Shown in pieces: positions 8,547 to 17,356 of a DNA stretch of 60,505 nucleotides. Source of the DNA: Actinomadura meyerae (GTDB lineage: Bacteria; Actinomycetota; Actinomycetes; Streptosporangiales; Streptosporangiaceae); the NCBI RefSeq assembly GCF_900188445.1, contig NZ_FZOR01000050.1, positions 1-60,505 on the forward strand, given 5' to 3'. The notes under the pieces are model-generated. The model did no database searches. It was not told the origin of the DNA and saw only the letters and a program-made list of their open reading frames with translations. The position numbers were made by a program, and so were the translations under genes. Position 1 is the first letter of the stretch, and the number at the start of each line of letters is the position of its first letter.

Positions 8547-10081
8547 TTCAGTCCGAGCGCGGTCAGGTCGGCCTCACCGTTGATGGCTATCGCCGCCGCA
8601 CCGCCGGTGACGCGCCCGGTCCAGGCCGTGACCGTGGGCGAATAGTAGAGCGGGATGATCGGCAGCTCCTCCTGGATCACCCGGTGGGCGTTCTTGAGAG
8701 CCTCCTTCAGCTGCTCGTCGCCCTGCGCCGCGTTCGCCCGCGCCACGGCCTCCTCGCCGCCGGGCACCGGGACGTTGCCCGCGTTCCCGCTGGACTTCGT
8801 GGTCAGCAGGCGCCGGTAGATGCTCAGCCAGTCGGGCCCCGAGTTCATGCCGGTCGACATCAGGTCGTACTTGTGCTCGGTGTAGAAGCCCTTGGTCGCG
8901 TCGCCGATGTCCTTGGACTCGAAGCGGACCTTGATGCCCACCTTGGCGAGCTGGTCGGAGATGACCACGCCGTTGTTGACGAACGCCGGGGAGCTCAGCG
9001 AGACGCCTCTCAGGGTCAGGCCGTCGGGGTGGCCGGCCTCGGCGAGCAGCTGCTTGGCCTTGGCGGGGTCGTAGGGGTAGCGGCCGTCGAGCTCGTCGAA
9101 GTGGAAGGCGTGGCCCGGCGGGTAGGGCTGCAGCGCCCCCACGTCGCTCAGGCCGCTGGTGTTGGTCTTGGCGAGCGCGGAGCGGTCGATCGCGTAGCTG
9201 ATCGCCTGGAGCACCCGCTTGTCCCGCAGCGGTCCCTGGCTCCGGTCGACGTTGAGGTCGCTGAACGAGACCCCGAGGCTGTGTTCGGAGTGGACGTCCG
9301 TGCCCTGCAGCGCCTGGGGGGCCGAGTAGTCCAGGCGCCAGGCGAAGTCCGCCTGGCCCCCGGTGAGCGCCGCCACCTGCGCGGAGGGATCGCTGATCAT
9401 CTGCGACGTGATGCGGTCGACCTTGGCCGCGGGCAGACCGGCCTCCTGGTAGCCGTCCCACTTGTCCAGGGTCACCGACGAGCCGGGCACGAACCCGGTC
9501 AGCCGGAACGGCCCGGCGCCCACCGGTCTGGCCCCGTACTTGTCGCCGGCCTTGTCCCGCGCCGTGGGGGACGCGATCAGGCCGATGCGCGACCCGAGCA
9601 GGTCGGGCAGGCCCGCGCCGGGTTCGGACAGCTTGAAGACGACCGTGTCGGCGCCCTGCGCCTCAACGGACTCGAAGCCCGGTATCTGCTGGTTCTTGAG
9701 GGCGAGGCACTGCTCGACGCTCTTCTTCACGGCCGCCGCGTCGAGCGTGGTGCCGTCCTGGAACTTCAGACCGGTCTTGAGCTTCAGCGTCAGGGTCTTC
9801 AGCCCGTCGGAGAAGTTCCAGGACGTCGCGATGCCGGGGGACAGCTTGCCCGAGCCCGGATCGGTGCGGATCAGCGGAGCGTAGATGGCCGTCATGTAGG
9901 ACAGCTCGGATCCGTTGGCCGGCCCGCAGGGGTCGAACTGGCTCGGATTGAGGCTCTGCAGGGTCCGCAGCGTGGTCTTGCCTTCCGTGCCGTCGGAGCC
10001 GGAGCCACAGGCGGCGAGGGTGGAGACGAGCACGGCGGTGAGGACGATGCCGAGTCCGTGACGGTGGGGTCGCTGCTTCAT
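8543..10081 (-). CDS. Family 5 solute-binding lipoprotein (peptide/nickel type)
   Basis: A 512-residue extracytoplasmic binding protein. Residues 1-25 form a lipoprotein signal peptide ending in the lipobox LAAC (Cys25), so the mature protein would be anchored to the outer face of the membrane. The body shows family 5 features such as LKTGLKFQDGTTLDAAAVK and VGAGPFRLTGFVPGS. The ATG at 10081 is preceded by AAGGAG. In this operon the ligand is probably the acid degraded by the following CoA enzymes and not a peptide; that is inference from context. A paralogue is at 28959-30521, which lacks its own permeases. Confidence 0.93.
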   Translation of the reverse strand: MKQRPHRHGLGIVLTAVLVSTLAACGSGSDGTEGKTTLRTLQSLNPSQFDPCGPANGSELSYMTAIYAPLIRTDPGSGKLSPGIATSWNFSDGLKTLTLKLKTGLKFQDGTTLDAAAVKKSVEQCLALKNQQIPGFESVEAQGADTVVFKLSEPGAGLPDLLGSRIGLIASPTARDKAGDKYGARPVGAGPFRLTGFVPGSSVTLDKWDGYQEAGLPAAKVDRITSQMISDPSAQVAALTGGQADFAWRLDYSAPQALQGTDVHSEHSLGVSFSDLNVDRSQGPLRDKRVLQAISYAIDRSALAKTNTSGLSDVGALQPYPPGHAFHFDELDGRYPYDPAKAKQLLAEAGHPDGLTLRGVSLSSPAFVNNGVVISDQLAKVGIKVRFESKDIGDATKGFYTEHKYDLMSTGMNSGPDWLSIYRRLLTTKSSGNAGNVPVPGGEEAVARANAAQGDEQLKEALKNAHRVIQEELPIIPLYYSPTVTAWTGRVTGGAAAIAINGEADLTALGLK

Positions 10082-10193
10082 CGGAGATACTCCTTCATCG
10101 GTCTGGGCTCTCCGGAACGACGGTCGGGTGGGATGGGGTTCGGACGGTTGTGGCCTCTACCGGGTGGTCGCCGTCGGCGTCGGTGCGCCGGCG

Positions 10194-11240
10194 TCAGCGC
10201 GACCTCGCGGCGGTCCCGGCGCGGATCTCGCGCCAGAAGTGGCAGGCGGCCCGGTGCGCCGAGCCGCCGGCCGCCTCGGACTCGTCGACCGTCTCCGGAC
10301 GCGGCTCCTCCCGGACGCAGATGTCCTGGGCGAACGGGCAGCGGGTGCGGAAGCGGCAGCCGGAGGGCGGGCGGCGCGCGTCGGGGATCTCTCCTTCGAG
10401 GAGGTGCGGTTCCGACCCGCGGGCGTCCGGAGCGACTCGCGGCACCGCCCGGATCAGCGCCTGCGTGTAGGGGTGCCGGGGCGCCTGGAGCACTTCGCGC
10501 GCCGGGCCTATCTCGACGAGCCGGCCGAGGTACATGACACCGACGTCGTGCGCGATGCGGGCGATGGACGACATGTCGTGGGAGATGAAGACGTAGGTGA
10601 GGTCGAACGCGGCGCGCAGCTCGTCGAGGAGGCGCAGCACGCCGGCCTGGAGCGAGATGTCCAGCGCCGCCACGGGCTCGTCGCACATGATCAGCGGGGC
10701 ACGGGAGGCGACCGCCCGGGCGATGGTGACTCGCTGGCGCTGGCCGCCCGACATCTGGCCGGGGCGCCGGTCGGCGATCTCGGGGCCGAGGCCCACCTCT
10801 CCCAGCAGTTCCACGGCACGGTCGCGCAACTGCCGGGGGACGGTCGGCCGGTGCGGAGTCAGGGGCTCGACGACGCTCTTCCAGACCGGCCGGCCGGGGT
10901 TCAGCGCCAGCACGGGGTCCTGGAAGATCATCTGAACCTGGCCGCCGCGTCCCACCGACGAGTCCGCCGGAACCAGGTCCCCGTCCGGGCCGGCGATCGC
11001 GATGGTCCCGGCGGTCACCGGGACCAGTCCCGCGATGGCCTTGGCGAGCGTGGACTTTCCCGATCCCGACTCGCCGATGACGCCCAGCGTCGTGCCGCGC
11101 GCGACGTCGATGTCGACGCCGTCGACGGCGTGCACGGCGTCGCGGCGGCCGCCGTAGCGCACGACGAGGTCACGGACCCGCAACGCGGGCGCCTGCCGCT
11201 GGTGCCGCTCGCGGGCGGCCGGAGTGCTGTCGACGGTCAT
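10194..11240 (-). CDS. ABC transporter ATPase, DppF/OppF type
   Basis: A 348-residue ATP-binding subunit. Walker A GESGSGKST is at residues 56-64, the signature MSGGQRQRV lies mid-protein, and Walker B is LIMCDEPVAALD. The C-terminal extension CRFRTRCPFAQDICV is the cysteine-containing oligopeptide-importer tail. The ATG at 11240 overlaps the stop of the first ATPase gene by four bases. A 112-bp spacer separates it from the binding-protein gene downstream; nothing recognisable was seen there. Confidence 0.93.
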   Translation of the reverse strand: MTVDSTPAARERHQRQAPALRVRDLVVRYGGRRDAVHAVDGVDIDVARGTTLGVIGESGSGKSTLAKAIAGLVPVTAGTIAIAGPDGDLVPADSSVGRGGQVQMIFQDPVLALNPGRPVWKSVVEPLTPHRPTVPRQLRDRAVELLGEVGLGPEIADRRPGQMSGGQRQRVTIARAVASRAPLIMCDEPVAALDISLQAGVLRLLDELRAAFDLTYVFISHDMSSIARIAHDVGVMYLGRLVEIGPAREVLQAPRHPYTQALIRAVPRVAPDARGSEPHLLEGEIPDARRPPSGCRFRTRCPFAQDICVREEPRPETVDESEAAGGSAHRAACHFWREIRAGTAARSR

Positions 11241-12259
11241 GCTCCGACCCCCGGAAGCACCAGGTCGTCACTGCGCAGGCATCGGGTCCGGCCACCGTGC
11301 CGGGCCGGTTCGAGGGCCGGCGCGCTCCGGCCGCAGCGCTCTTCCGCATAGGGGCAGCGCGGATGGAACCGGCATCCTTCCGGAGGGTGGGCCGGGTTGG
11401 CCGGTGCCCCGGCGATGCCGCTCCAGTCGTCCGGGTTCTCCAGGCTCACGTCCGAGGCGCGCACCAGCGCCGCGGTGTAGGGATGCTGCGGTGAACTCAG
11501 CAGCCGCTCGGCATCGTCGTCGTTGACCACCTGGCCGCAGTACATGGTCACGACGCGCGAGCACAGTGCGGAGACCACGCCCAGGTTGTGGGTGATGAGG
11601 AGGACGCCGAGATCCAGCTCGCGGGCGAGGCGCCGGAGCAGGGCGACGACCTGGGCCTGGATCGTGACGTCCAGAGCGGTGGTGGGCTCGTCGGCCACCA
11701 GCAGCCGCGGCCGGCAGACGAGGGCCATGGCGATCAGCACCCGCTGGCACATGCCGCCCGACAACTGATGGATGTAGGAGTCCATGGTGCGCCGCGGGTT
11801 CGGCAGGCCGACCATGCCGAGCATGTCGACGGCCCGGCGACGCGCGTCGGCGACGCGCACCGGCTCGTGCGCCCGGATCACGTCGACGAGCTGCTTGCCC
11901 ACCGGGCGCGAGGGATGCAGCGACGCGCGCGGTTCCTGGAAGATCATGCTGATCTCGCTTCCGCGGATCCGCCGCAGGCGGTCCTCGTCGACCTTCAGCA
12001 CGTCGACGCCGTCGAAGCGGACGCTTCCCCGGACCGACGCGTGGGCCGGCAGCAGCCCGAGGAGGCTCAGCCCGGTCAGGGTCTTGCCGGACCCCGACTC
12101 GCCGACCAGCCCGACCATCTGGCCCGGCCGGACGGTCAGGGAGACCTCGGACAGCAGCTGGTGGCCGCCGATGGACACGGCGAGGTCCTGCACCTCGAGC
12201 AGTGCCTCGCCGGCGTCCCCGGTCGTGTCGGCGTGCGGGACGGTACCCGTTGTGGCCAT
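11237..12259 (-). CDS. ABC transporter ATPase, DppD/OppD type
   Basis: A 340-residue ATPase with Walker A GESGSGKT, the signature LSGGMCQRV, Walker B LLVADEPTTALD, and the C-terminal CRFHPRCPYAEERC tail of peptide-type importers. The ATG at 12259 is selected because GGAGGTGG precedes it and because the promoter and operator lie just upstream at 12285-12334. It is the first gene of a ten-gene operon that runs to 894. Heading a catabolic operon with the two ATPases is unusual; the binding protein more often comes first. Confidence 0.93.
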   Translation of the reverse strand: MATTGTVPHADTTGDAGEALLEVQDLAVSIGGHQLLSEVSLTVRPGQMVGLVGESGSGKTLTGLSLLGLLPAHASVRGSVRFDGVDVLKVDEDRLRRIRGSEISMIFQEPRASLHPSRPVGKQLVDVIRAHEPVRVADARRRAVDMLGMVGLPNPRRTMDSYIHQLSGGMCQRVLIAMALVCRPRLLVADEPTTALDVTIQAQVVALLRRLARELDLGVLLITHNLGVVSALCSRVVTMYCGQVVNDDDAERLLSSPQHPYTAALVRASDVSLENPDDWSGIAGAPANPAHPPEGCRFHPRCPYAEERCGRSAPALEPARHGGRTRCLRSDDLVLPGVGA

Positions 12260-12284
12260 CGGGCCACCTCCGATCGAAGGCAAA

Positions 12285-12304
12285 TATGCATCGACAGTGC
12301 ATAA
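12285..12304 (-). promoter_or_regulatory. Operator site 1 (TGCACT-N2-CGATGCA family)
   Basis: On the minus strand the core reads TGCACTGTCGATGCA (12287-12301), an inverted repeat of TGCA around seven bases. It lies at the expected transcription start of the leftward operon, just after the -10 element. The same sequence type recurs at 12556-12570, 12643-12662 and 30586-30600. Confidence 0.65.
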
Positions 12305-12305
12305 A

Positions 12306-12334
12306 CTATTGTGGCCGTCGTCACAGGTTGTCAA
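12306..12334 (-). promoter_or_regulatory. Promoter for the leftward catabolic operon
   Basis: On the minus strand TTGACA (plus positions 12329-12334), a 17-base spacer and CAATAG (12306-12311) fit a housekeeping-sigma promoter with a perfect -35 and a fair -10. Operator site 1 sits directly downstream, so binding there would block initiation. Confidence 0.55.
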
Positions 12335-12555
12335 GGGGTTGGCCCGAGGTTCGCGCCCGCCCAGTGCCACCCGGCGCCCGGTCGCGGCCGGGCGGCGCCG
12401 CGCCCGCCGCGGCGATCCCGGGCAGGCCAGGCCGCAGTCGCTCCTTCACCGCCGCGCGAGGCGGCCCGCACCGCGCTCCACGCGGGTCGGCGGGCGCGGC
12501 CGACCGGACGGAGACCGCAGGTGCGCCAAGCTCGGCCACCCCCTCGCCAGGAACA

Positions 12556-12570
12556 TGCACTAAAACTGCA
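12556..12570 (+). promoter_or_regulatory. Operator site 2 (TGCACTAAAACTGCA)
   Basis: TGCACTAAAACTGCA keeps the outer TGCA-N7-TGCA architecture and the left half of the other sites but has lost the CGA of the right half. It lies about 75 bases before the rightward promoter and is flanked by a direct repeat of GAACATGC. It may be an auxiliary site. Confidence 0.45.
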
Positions 12571-12615
12571 GCTGAACATGCGAATCGGGCGCACGTCAAG
12601 GGCTGGCAACGGGGA

Positions 12616-12662
12616 TTGGCAGGCCATCCCCGCGCCGACTAATATGCACTAGCGATGCAATA
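12616..12662 (+). promoter_or_regulatory. Promoter and operator site 3 before the ligase fusion gene
   Basis: TTGGCA (12616-12621), an 18-base spacer and TAATAT (12640-12645) form a good housekeeping-type promoter. The operator core TGCACTAGCGATGCA (12645-12659) starts at the last base of the -10. A protein bound here would occlude RNA polymerase. The gene starts about 70 bases downstream of the site. Confidence 0.6.
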
Positions 12663-12731
12663 AAGTCCGCCGGGTGATGCTCCCATCACCGCTTCGTCCG
12701 GCACGGACGAGTCGTCGACGGAAGGACGTAC

Positions 12732-15179
12732 ATGGCCTCTCGGATGAGCATCGGCCGGCTCTTCTCCCACTTCGCCACCACCAAGTCCGACGAGCCTGCT
12801 CTGGTGGCGGGCGACGGCTCCGAGCAGATCACCTGGGCCGAACTGCATCGCCGTACCAACCGGCTGGCGCGCGCCTACGCCGCGGCCGGCGTCGCGAAGG
12901 ACGACACGGTCGCGATCGCCCTGCCCAACTGCGCGGAGTTCTTCTGCGCCTGCGTGGCCGCCTGGAAGCTCGGCGGCACCGTCATGCCGCTGTCGCACAA
13001 GTTCCCGGAGGCCGAGCGCCGGCGCGTGCTCGACCTGGCCCGTCCCGCCCTTCTCGTGGGGAGCGAGGCGGTCGAGGGCCTCGCCACGCTTCCGGCCGGC
13101 TTCGTCCCCGACCCGGGCCTCGGCGACGGAGAGCTGCCCGATGTCGTCCCGACGTACTGGAAGGCCCTCACCTCGGGCGGCAGTACCGGCAAGCCCAAGC
13201 TCATCGTCAGTCACGACGACCCGCACTACGACCCCGAGTCCCCCGACGTGGACTACATGCACGCCGACGGGGTGCACCTCGTCTGCGGCCCGCTGTACCA
13301 CAATGCGGCGTTCATCTACTCGGCCCGCGGGCTGTTCTCCGGCAACCGGCTCGTGATCATGCCCCGCTTCGATCCGGGGCTCGCCCTCGATCTCATCGAG
13401 CGGCATCGCGTCACGTGGCTCCAGATGGTCCCCACCCACATGAACCGCCTGCGGCGCCTGCCCGAGGAACGCCTCGCCGGCGCCGACGTCTCCTCCGTGC
13501 GCACGCTCGTCCACGTGGGCGGCCCGTGTCCGCCGCGGCTGAAGCTGGAGTTCATCGACTGGCTGGGACCCGACCGGGTCGTCGAGATCTACGCCGGAAC
13601 CGAGAGCCAGGGCGTCACCCGCATCACCGGCCGGGAGTGGCTCGAACACCGCGGATCGGTGGGGCGCGCCATCCGCGGTTCGCGGTTCGAGGTCCAGGAC
13701 GAGGAGGGCCGGGTCGTGCCGCCGGGCGTCGTCGGCGAGGTCTTCCTCATGCCCGCCGGCGGCCCCGGATCCACCTACCACTACATCGGCGCGGAGCCGC
13801 GCGGCCGGAAGGGGTGGGAGTCGCTCGGCGACCTGGGCTGGTACGACGAGGACGGCTACCTGTACCTCGCCGACCGGTCCACCGACTGCATCGTCAGCGG
13901 CGGAGCCAACATCTACCCCGCCGAGGTCGAAGGCGCCCTCGAGTCGCATCCCCGCGTCCGCGCCTGCGCGGTGGTCGGGCTGCCGGACGACGACCTGGGC
14001 CAGCGGACGGTCGCCCTGGTGGAGGCGGTCGGCGACCGGCCTCCACCCCCGGCCGACGAGCTCGACGAGTACCTCCGGCCGCTGCTCGCGGCGTACAAGC
14101 GGCCGCGGGCCTACGAGTTCGTGGACCGGCCGCTGCGCGACGAGGCCGGCAAGGTACGCCGGTCCGCCTTGCGTGCGGACCGCCTCCCGGGCGGGCCCGC
14201 CGACGGACGGCTGGTCCTGCCGAGCAGGGACCGGTGGCGGGATCTCAGGACGGGTTCCGCGGCCGTCGACCGCCTGCTGCGGGTACTGGACGTGGACCGG
14301 GTCGGCGAGCGCACCTTCGTGGGGCTGAGCATGGACCGGCCCACGCACCGGGTCTTCGGCGGGCAGCTCCTCGCCCAAGCCGCCGTGGCGGCGGCGCGAA
14401 CCGCTCCCGGGGACGTGGCCCTGCACTCGCTGCACGGCTACTTCGCCCGTGTCGGCGACCCCGCCGCCCCGATCAGGTACGAGGTGACCACGCTGCGCGC
14501 GGGCCGCTCGTTCCACCTCCAGCGTGTCGACGCCCGGCAGGGCGAGGAGATCATCGGGACGGTGACCTGCTCGATGCAGCGCGGCGAGCCCGACCACCTC
14601 GCCCACCAGGTGCCCGAGCAGGGGTCGTCGACGCCACCCGAAGACGCGCCTGCCCGGTACCCCTTCGCCGAGCGCGCCTCCGACGACGGAACGCCGGCGG
14701 GCCCGGTCGAACTGCGTGAGGGCCCCCAGGGCGCACCGCCCGGCCCGCTGGCTCCATCGGAGGTCTGGCTTCGCGTGCCCACCGGACTGCCCGACGACCC
14801 GCTGCTGCACCGCGTCCTGGTCGTGTACATGTCCGACTACACCATCCTGCGCGCCGCCTTCCGGGGACATGCCGTGCCGCGGGAGACGACCTCCGGCGCC
14901 AGCCTCGACCACGCCGTGTGGTTGCACCGCAGCGGGCGCGCCGACCGGTGGGTGCACTACGTCAGCACCAGCCCGTCGGCTGGGGCGGCCCGCGCGCTCG
15001 GCTCCGGCTCGATGTTCTCCGAGGACGGCCGGCTCGTGGCGACCAGCGCCCAGGAGATGGTCATCCGGTTCCGGTCCGGACCGCCCGCCGCCCGCGGCAC
15101 GGAGGCGACGGCCGGCACGGAGGCCGTGTCCGTCGCCACCGGCCGGACCGGCCGGGCGGGAGAGTCCGCGCATGCCTGA
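12732..15179 (+). CDS. Acyl-CoA ligase fused to a TesB-type acyl-CoA thioesterase
   Basis: An 815-residue two-domain protein. Residues 1 to about 490 are an AMP-forming CoA ligase of the bile-acid/fatty-acid ligase branch: the P-loop TSGGSTGKPKL, YAGTESQG, GDLGWYDEDGYLYLADRS, and the C-terminal lysine in EAGKVRR. Residues about 497-790 are a TesB double-hotdog thioesterase: HRVFGGQLLAQA, LHSLHGYF, VYMSDYTILRAAF, SLDHAVWLHR. The ATG is preceded by GGAAGG. It has its own operator-controlled promoter and precedes a phosphotransferase gene. A ligase that makes a thioester joined to an enzyme that hydrolyses one is unexpected; it may proofread or release CoA from stalled intermediates. Both halves look intact. 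Confidence 0.92.
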   Translation: MASRMSIGRLFSHFATTKSDEPALVAGDGSEQITWAELHRRTNRLARAYAAAGVAKDDTVAIALPNCAEFFCACVAAWKLGGTVMPLSHKFPEAERRRVLDLARPALLVGSEAVEGLATLPAGFVPDPGLGDGELPDVVPTYWKALTSGGSTGKPKLIVSHDDPHYDPESPDVDYMHADGVHLVCGPLYHNAAFIYSARGLFSGNRLVIMPRFDPGLALDLIERHRVTWLQMVPTHMNRLRRLPEERLAGADVSSVRTLVHVGGPCPPRLKLEFIDWLGPDRVVEIYAGTESQGVTRITGREWLEHRGSVGRAIRGSRFEVQDEEGRVVPPGVVGEVFLMPAGGPGSTYHYIGAEPRGRKGWESLGDLGWYDEDGYLYLADRSTDCIVSGGANIYPAEVEGALESHPRVRACAVVGLPDDDLGQRTVALVEAVGDRPPPPADELDEYLRPLLAAYKRPRAYEFVDRPLRDEAGKVRRSALRADRLPGGPADGRLVLPSRDRWRDLRTGSAAVDRLLRVLDVDRVGERTFVGLSMDRPTHRVFGGQLLAQAAVAAARTAPGDVALHSLHGYFARVGDPAAPIRYEVTTLRAGRSFHLQRVDARQGEEIIGTVTCSMQRGEPDHLAHQVPEQGSSTPPEDAPARYPFAERASDDGTPAGPVELREGPQGAPPGPLAPSEVWLRVPTGLPDDPLLHRVLVVYMSDYTILRAAFRGHAVPRETTSGASLDHAVWLHRSGRADRWVHYVSTSPSAGAARALGSGSMFSEDGRLVATSAQEMVIRFRSGPPAARGTEATAGTEAVSVATGRTGRAGESAHA

Positions 15180-15266
15180 CGCCTTCCCGCGGTCTGCGGA
15201 CGCGTCCTGGCCGACCGGCCGCACGGTCGTCCTCGATGGGGGCGCGGCGTCGGGGGGTGGCGCTTG

Positions 15267-16337
15267 ATGGCGTCCCCGAGCGCCGGGCCCGTGCCCGGAC
15301 TGGACCTCGAACGGTTCGCCGCCTGGTACCGGGCGCGGCGCCCCGGCGACCTCGGCCCCGGCCTGACCGTCCGGATGCTGTCCGGAGGGAAGTCCAACCT
15401 CACCTACGCCGTGTCCGACGGCACCACCACCCGGATCGTGCGGCGGCCCCCGCTGGGCCATGTCCAGGCGACCGCCCACGACATGGCCCGGGAGTACACG
15501 GTCATCAGGGCGCTCGCGGACACCGCCGTACCGGTCCCGGAGACCTTCGCCCTCTGCGAGGACGACACCGTGCTGGGGGCCCCGTTCTACGTCATGGAGG
15601 AGGTGCGCGGTACGGCCTACCGGCGTCGCGAGCAGCTGGAGCCGCTCGGACCCGAGCGCACCCGGCGCGTGGCGCTGGAGATGATCGGTGTCCTGGCCGA
15701 ACTGCACGCCGTGGTGCCCGCCGGCGTCGGGCTGACCGGCTTCGGGCGACCCGCCGGCTTCCTCGCCAGGCAGGTGCGCCGGTGGGGACGGCAGCTGGAC
15801 GGGTCCCGCACCCGCGACCTCCCCGACGCCGACACGCTGCTGCGCCGCCTGCAGGCCGGTGTCGCGACCCGGGCGTCCGGCCGGGACGAGGCGTCGATCG
15901 TCCACGGCGACTACCGCCTGGACAACCTGCTCGTGCGCGACGAGACGGTCGCCGCGGTCATCGACTGGGAGATGGCGACCCTGGGCGACCCCCTCACGGA
16001 CCTCGCGCTGCTGCTCGTCTACGACAGGCTCTCCGCGATCTCGCAGGGCGCCAGCGACGCCACGGCGAGCCTGGCCCCCGGCTATCCGGGGCCGGAGGAA
16101 CAGCTCGGGCACTACGAACGGGTCCGCGGCCGGCGGCTCGGCGACCTGGAACTCCACCTGGGCCTGGCGCATCTCAAGCTCGCCGTCATCCTCGAGGGCA
16201 TCCACTACCGCCATCTCAGGGGAGAGACGGTCGGGGCCGGGTTCGACAAGGTGGGGAATGCCGTCGAGCCGCTGCTCGCGGCGGGTCTGGCCGCTACGCG
16301 GAGCCTGGAGAAGAAGACGATCGGCTTCCAGCACTGA
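15267..16337 (+). CDS. Phosphotransferase family protein (ACAD10/11 N-domain type)
   Basis: A 356-residue kinase-fold protein of the APH/choline-kinase superfamily. The catalytic loop HGDYRLDNLL and the metal-binding segment IDWEMATLGDPLTD are intact, and LSGGKSNLTY resembles the nucleotide-binding loop. Homologues fused to acyl-CoA dehydrogenases (ACAD10/11) phosphorylate hydroxy-acyl-CoAs to permit dehydration; a similar role here would fit the CoA enzymes around it, but the substrate is unknown. The ATG at 15267 follows GGGGGGTGG. The 87-bp gap after the ligase gene contains nothing recognisable. Confidence 0.9.
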   Translation: MASPSAGPVPGLDLERFAAWYRARRPGDLGPGLTVRMLSGGKSNLTYAVSDGTTTRIVRRPPLGHVQATAHDMAREYTVIRALADTAVPVPETFALCEDDTVLGAPFYVMEEVRGTAYRRREQLEPLGPERTRRVALEMIGVLAELHAVVPAGVGLTGFGRPAGFLARQVRRWGRQLDGSRTRDLPDADTLLRRLQAGVATRASGRDEASIVHGDYRLDNLLVRDETVAAVIDWEMATLGDPLTDLALLLVYDRLSAISQGASDATASLAPGYPGPEEQLGHYERVRGRRLGDLELHLGLAHLKLAVILEGIHYRHLRGETVGAGFDKVGNAVEPLLAAGLAATRSLEKKTIGFQH

Positions 16338-16363
16338 TCCGCGACCGGGGATCGGCCCGGATC

Positions 16364-16399
16364 GCGGCCCGCCGGCACTCGCGCGTGCCGGCGGGCCGC
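16364..16399. terminator. Bidirectional terminator hairpin
   Basis: Two perfectly complementary 15-base arms (16364-16378 and 16385-16399) surround the loop TCGCGC. It lies between the convergent phosphotransferase and SDR genes, 27 bases after the first and 21 bases after the second, so it can serve both. Confidence 0.75.
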
Positions 16400-16419
16400 G
16401 CCGCCTTCAGCCGGGGCCC

Positions 16420-17304
16420 TCAGCGCGCCCGCGTCACGACGGGACGGAACAGCCTCTCCATGGACTCCCCCAGCGCCGCGGCGTCCCAGCGGGAGCTTCC
16501 GGACAGCACGCGGAGCGGCTCCGGGTCGCTATAGAGCGTGACGTCGTAGCCGTTGGCGCCGATGACGCGGCCGGTCAGCCAGTCCGAAGCCTCACTGGCG
16601 AGGTAGGCCGCCACCGGTGCCACGTTCTCGGCGGCCCGTTCGTCCTCGGTGACCGTGCGGGCCTTCTTCCGGCCGCTGGGGATCGACGCGGTCATCCGGG
16701 TGGCGGCGACCGGCGAGATCGCGTTCGCCGTGACGCCGTACCGCGCGAGGCTGTTGGCGCAGGAGTAGGTCAGCCCCACGATGCCCATCTTGGCCGCGGC
16801 GTAGTTCGGCTGGCCCGGAGCCCCGCGCAGACCCGAGACGGAGGTGAAGTTGATGATGCGGAAGTGGCCGCCCTCCCCGCGCCGTTCGCGCCAGTGGGCG
16901 GCCGCCGGCTTGATGGTGTTGAAGTGCCCCTTCAAATGCACCCGGACGACGTCGTCCCACTCCTCCTCGGACATGTTGAAGATCATCCGGTCGCGGAGGA
17001 TGCCCGCCGCGTTGACCAGCACGTCGAGCCGGCCGAACCGCTCCACCGCCGTGCGCACCAGCCGCTCCCCGGTGGCGGGCCGCGAGACGTCGCCGTGGTC
17101 GGCCACCGCCGATCCGCCCGCGCGAGTGATCTCCGCGGCCACCTCGGCGGCGGGCCCCGCGTCGCCGCCGCTTCCGTCGAGGTCCACACCGAGGTCGTTG
17201 ACCACGACCGCGGCGCCCTGTTGCGCGAAGAGGCGGGCGATGCCGGCGCCGATGCCCCGGCCGGCACCGGTGACGACCGCGACTCTTCCCTCTAGACCGT
17301 TCAT
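16420..17304 (-). CDS. SDR-family dehydrogenase, MFE-2 hydroxyacyl-CoA dehydrogenase-like
   Basis: A 294-residue short-chain dehydrogenase. The cofactor motif TGAGRGIGAG is at residues 11-20, the catalytic Ser lies in NFTSVSG, and the YxxxK motif appears as YAAAK. The long insertion after VVVNDLGVDLDG is typical of the dehydrogenase domain of MFE-2/17beta-HSD4 proteins, which oxidise (R)-3-hydroxyacyl-CoA. The ATG at 17304 is preceded by GGAGG. It follows the NDP-forming acyl-CoA synthetase by 52 bases in the same direction. The (R)-hydratase at 19806 would supply its substrate. Confidence 0.92.
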   Translation of the reverse strand: MNGLEGRVAVVTGAGRGIGAGIARLFAQQGAAVVVNDLGVDLDGSGGDAGPAAEVAAEITRAGGSAVADHGDVSRPATGERLVRTAVERFGRLDVLVNAAGILRDRMIFNMSEEEWDDVVRVHLKGHFNTIKPAAAHWRERRGEGGHFRIINFTSVSGLRGAPGQPNYAAAKMGIVGLTYSCANSLARYGVTANAISPVAATRMTASIPSGRKKARTVTEDERAAENVAPVAAYLASEASDWLTGRVIGANGYDVTLYSDPEPLRVLSGSSRWDAAALGESMERLFRPVVTRAR

Positions 17305-17356
17305 GCGCTTCGCATCCTCCGACTGTCTCGTGACCGATCGTGCTGGGTCTGCCTCA

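Larger units (their letters stand above)
12260..12731. other. Divergent control region, 472 bp, no gene
   Basis: This interval separates the leftward ABC/catabolic operon from the rightward ligase gene. It holds two opposed promoters and three TGCA-N7-TGCA sites. The middle part (about 12340-12545) is GC-rich and open in several frames, but no ribosome-binding site, recognisable protein or consistent codon pattern was seen. GAACATGC occurs twice, at 12551-12558 and 12574-12581, flanking the middle site. Confidence 0.6.

Noticed and set aside
12639..16334. Very long open frame on the minus strand opposite the ligase fusion and phosphotransferase genes
   Set aside because: It is the complement of clear genes with recognised domains; high GC removes stop codons, and the translation is low-complexity Arg/Gly/Pro/Ala without any family motif.
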